64,000 nt of DNA from Eucommia ulmoides (taxonomy: Eukaryota; Streptophyta; Magnoliopsida; Garryales; Eucommiaceae). The notes under the pieces were generated by a model. It ran no database searches, was not told the origin of the DNA, and was given only the letters and a program-made list of their open reading frames with translations. This document shows positions 60,911-64,000 of the stretch, piece by piece. The first letter of the stretch is position 1. Every line of letters starts with the position of its first letter. Location: NCBI GenBank assembly GCA_016647705.1, contig CM028338.1:24625077-24689076 (forward strand), written 5' to 3'. Position numbers and translations under genes: made by a program.

Positions 60911-61909
60911 AGTGTCACACCCCACCTTAGGCCCCACGCTCGAGGCTGGGCCTGACCTCAACTTGCCGTTACTCAACTAATAACAGATATACACTAACTA
61001 TCAAGGGACATATATTTCCATAAATATTTACCAACTCAAAATTTAGTGGTTATACATAACCGACTATTCCGTAACAAAACTACAAAAAGGTCTAATCCAG
61101 TCGCTTCCAACAGCTATCCTAATAGCCTAGTAACACAAAAAATCACAACATCCTCTGACTTTACCTGGTGCTACTAGTGGATTTGTCTCTAGCTGAGGTA
61201 CCTGAGATAAAATATTTTTGGTGTACTGTTGACGCATCTTGGATTTTGATAACGAAAGAAGTAGAGATCGAGAAGAAGAGGAAACAAGTTCCATTCCTCC
61301 ATTTCTAAGTCATCCAAATCTGTTTATTTTGAAAATAGTTTTTCAAGGGATTTTTTAAGTGTAGGTTTTGATAAACTTCTTGGGCTGGGATTTATGTTGA
61401 AAACAGAGTTGTCATTTAGCATAGAGTTAAATGGTGTGCTAGGTCACTAGAAGTTTTAGAAATTCATTTTTCTTTGAAATGACAAGTGTTTTGACTTTAT
61501 TTGGAATGTACTAGATATATTCTTAAAATTCAGGAGTCGGTTATACTCGGGGAAGGTTTTACGCACCCCAAGACACTCGTCCATAAATTGTACCTTAGTC
61601 TAAATGAATATTCACTATTAAACATTACTCGAGTAACTTTCGTTGATTTCATTAAGCAAAAAAAAAATTCATTTTTTAAAATTTTTACCTTTTTTATGTA
61701 TTTTTAACATGATATAAACAATAATGTTATCTAGTTTGCAACTACAGCTAGAAATTAAAATATTTTTGTGTTTTTAACATAATGAAAGTAATAAATTCTA
61801 TACTATACTATATTATTCTAGACAACGACAACCCAATAGCAGTTTATGAGAGACAGGAATATAAATATGCAAGTTATATGAAATGCAAACTAAGACTAAA
61901 TTATTTGGA

Positions 61910-62105
61910 TATGTGACCGAACCCGCACATGGGTTGCCTACATATCTCGGATTAATGAGAATCAGGTCTTCACGTAGTTCATTTGTGTTAGGGTGAAAAC
62001 TATATGATTTATTTATTAAAGGTGACTGAACCCTTATGTGGGTTGCCTACGTACTTTGGTGGGTAACCAAAGATCAGGTCATCACGTAGTTCATTCATGT
62101 TTAAG
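61910..62105 (+). repeat. Diverged tandem duplication (about 115-bp unit)
   Basis: GTGACCGAACCC..ATGGGTTGCCTACATA..AATCAGGTCTTCACGTAGTTCATT is followed by a second copy, GTGACTGAACCC..GTGGGTTGCCTACGTA..GATCAGGTCATCACGTAGTTCATT. The GTTGCCTACGTA and CACGTAGTTC blocks are the best conserved. It is non-coding. Confidence 0.7.
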
Positions 62106-62829
62106 TTGAAAGCTGGGTTGATTTTAGATTTGATTATTAGTTGTGAACAACATGATATGGACATGACCTCTTTGATTTTGTCAAGAACACCTTAATCGAA
62201 CTCTTTTGTTTTGGTTAATTAGTGTTTGTGTGTGAGTTTGTTAGTTGAAATTGAAAAGAAATATCATATATTTATGTTAGTCCTACTTGTAACTAAGAAA
62301 AGTGGGAAGAATTCTGAAGAAGAATCTCACATATCCTCGAAGGAATAGAGGCCATCCCCTTATCCTGGCTTTTTAGCCATAAGGGTATGTTGGTGTAGTA
62401 TATATATATGTTCCAGTCCACAAGCTAGCCTGGTTGTGATCTTGACATTTAGCAGAAAGTAAATTCAATTATTAATAGTATATAGTTGGATTAATAGTTA
62501 GTAAGAGTTGGTTTGAGGGGTTCTTGAGAGAATCGTAGAGACTATCCAATCCTCATGATGTGATAGATGTTTTTTTGAATCCTCACATGTTCTTAACATG
62601 TTCTCATATGATTTGGGTCTTAACATGTTTTCAGATATTGTTGATGTTTTTGAGATAATTTTGTATGATTTGGACATAGTTTGGTTATTATAACAATAAT
62701 TAGGTGTTATTTGGTTGATTATGGGTTATGTGAGTTATGTACTTGAAATTTAAGTGTATAAACTACATGATTATGATATTTAGAAGAATAATATAGGAAA
62801 TTTAAGACAATATCAAGGAACCTCAAGGC

Positions 62830-63075
62830 TCATACCTAGTTTAGGGAAGTGGTCTTTCCCTAAACAAGAACGTTCATATCTTTTTTGATCTTCTTGGTTG
62901 GAACTCGATTAATCACCATCGATCTCTTGAGTTCTTTCTCCAAGAACCTAAATAACATCCTACTTAGGGGAAGTAGCCCTCCCTAAGTGGTTATCTCCCT
63001 TTACTCCTTACTATTCTTGACTTGGTGTTGATCGATGACCGTCTTCCTTTTGAGTTCTTTGCTCCAAGAACCTCA
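62830..63075 (+). repeat. Twin hairpin-bearing tandem repeat (about 121-bp unit)
   Basis: Each unit starts with a short hairpin. Unit 1 has TTTAGGGA (62840-62847) pairing with TCCCTAAA (62857-62864). Unit 2 has ACTTAGGG (62962-62969) pairing with CCCTAAGT (62981-62988). Both units then share TTGAGTTCTTT-CTCCAAGAACCT. The stems differ in sequence between units but stay complementary. Confidence 0.6.
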
Positions 63076-64000
63076 AGAACACCATACGAGACCGAATTTT
63101 AGCAGAATAATGGTGTGTTATTCAAAAAATTTGCTTGAGAATCTTAGCACCCAAGACTTGGCTTGAGTTTTATAGAAAGGGGCTAAGATTTCAAGTCTTG
63201 TAAAAATAAGAAACAGGGACCCACTATTTAGAGGCCAAGGGCCTGCACATTAATTAATGTGTAGGATAATTTAGTCTCTCTCTTAGGGACTATTTGTCCT
63301 AGGGGGCTTGCTATCTTGATTTGTTTGTGATTAGCTTTGAAAGTATTTTAGGTGCAAGGAAATATCTTCAAAGATTTGGAAATTATTGGCGATCATTACT
63401 AATGATTGACAATGATTACCAATCATTACCCCTCCTTCAATCCTATTGGTTGCATATGGGTGCATTAATGGCTTGATGTGACACTATCGGTTTGGTTTAG
63501 GGGCTAAGTATCGGGTAGTTTCACTATTTCGGTTTAGTTATCATTAATGCTTTCAAGGTGCATTAAACATGGTATTGATGTGTCACATGGAAATTAATGC
63601 ACTATTATGATTCATAACTTGGTGATCACTCATTTAGTTTATTTTGGATCGAATCGGGTTAACATGCCTTGTAACCGATGGTTGGTTTTCAAGTTTCTTA
63701 TTTACCCCTAGATATTTTGGTGAAACTATCTAGATTCAATGAATCCACCCATTCCATGTAATCCTTAATTATTTAATGCTTAATGGGATATGCATTTAAT
63801 GCCTTGTCTAGGTAGCAAACCAATTTGGTTTGGTTTCGGTAACGGGTAATCACATTTCAAGGTTTTTTGTTAACTCTAAGGTATTTTGATCAAAATATCT
63901 TGATACCTTGAATTTGGACTATCTATTTCATCCCAAAAATTTAATACTTGATGGAATGGACATTTAATTCTCATTAAATTCCTAACTTAGGAGGCGAACC

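Larger units (their letters stand above)
60911..64000. other. Unassigned, probably repeat-derived sequence without genes
   Basis: A sharp change of character occurs at TGTCACACCCCACCTTAGGC (60913 on), which could be an LTR start. The stretch GGAGTCGGTTATACTCGGGG (about 61533) and the doubled block at 61910-62105 look like pieces of dispersed repeats, but I cannot name the element. No frame has a recognisable domain. Confidence 0.4.

Overview
This window looks like a repeat-dominated stretch of a flowering-plant (probably eudicot) nuclear genome. I read this from its plant-specific LTR-retrotransposon lineages (Athila-type, Tat/Retand-type and Sirevirus-type), plant MULE DNA transposons, MITEs and one intact nuclear gene for a plastid-targeted ferredoxin. 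I cannot name the species. Almost everything else is transposable-element sequence carrying stops and frameshifts.

Layout. 1-4850: an Athila-derived element (A1) without pol, entered inside its 5' LTR. 4851-6890: gene-free flank, an (AT)n run and an antisense Copia RT fragment. 6890-10295: a 5' half of a Sirevirus-type Copia element (LTR end, PBS, gag, protease, integrase). 10296-24470: a Tat/Retand-type Gypsy element without visible LTRs (sense gag-pol, tandem-repeat 3' region, antisense extra ORFs), interrupted at 12666-16884 by A2, a relative of A1 that keeps only one LTR. 24475-26640: MULE-like fragment, possible SINE, AT-rich DNA. 26779-28830: the ferredoxin gene on the minus strand, with a 5'-UTR intron that holds a MITE. 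29019-35975: a MITE and a tandemly duplicated 1.3-1.4 kb unit; the first copy is split by a long-TIR MULE-like element, itself split by a solo Sirevirus LTR with a perfect target duplication. 37216-44439: a short-LTR Copia element split by a complete gag-only Athila relative (A3, perfect 5-bp target duplication). 44964-50450: Sirevirus LTRs and gag joined to a second, 5'-truncated Tat element. 52880-58133: a MULE with a decayed MuDR-type transposase on plus and a Ulp1/C48-protease-like gene on minus, peppered with a short repeated motif. 58149-60570: a minus-strand solo Sirevirus LTR. 60571-64000: a coiled-coil fragment, then unassigned repetitive sequence with no gene recognised.

How the parts relate. 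A1, A2 and A3 are one family with no pol: long LTRs, a PBS for tRNA-Asp, a reduced gag (lost in A1), a conserved 20-nt box and three polypurine-like G-tracts. They would need enzymes from an autonomous Athila-type partner. Their LTRs carry arrays of short palindromes at the same place, but the palindrome core differs between A1 (CCTAGG) and A2/A3 (CTGCAG). The Sirevirus LTRs carry a comparable array (core GTCGAC) plus tandem small hairpins whose stems covary. Candidates for a less-described system are the MULE with its element-wide GTTACATTCAACA motif and protease gene, and the one-LTR element A2, which is nevertheless flanked by a target duplication.
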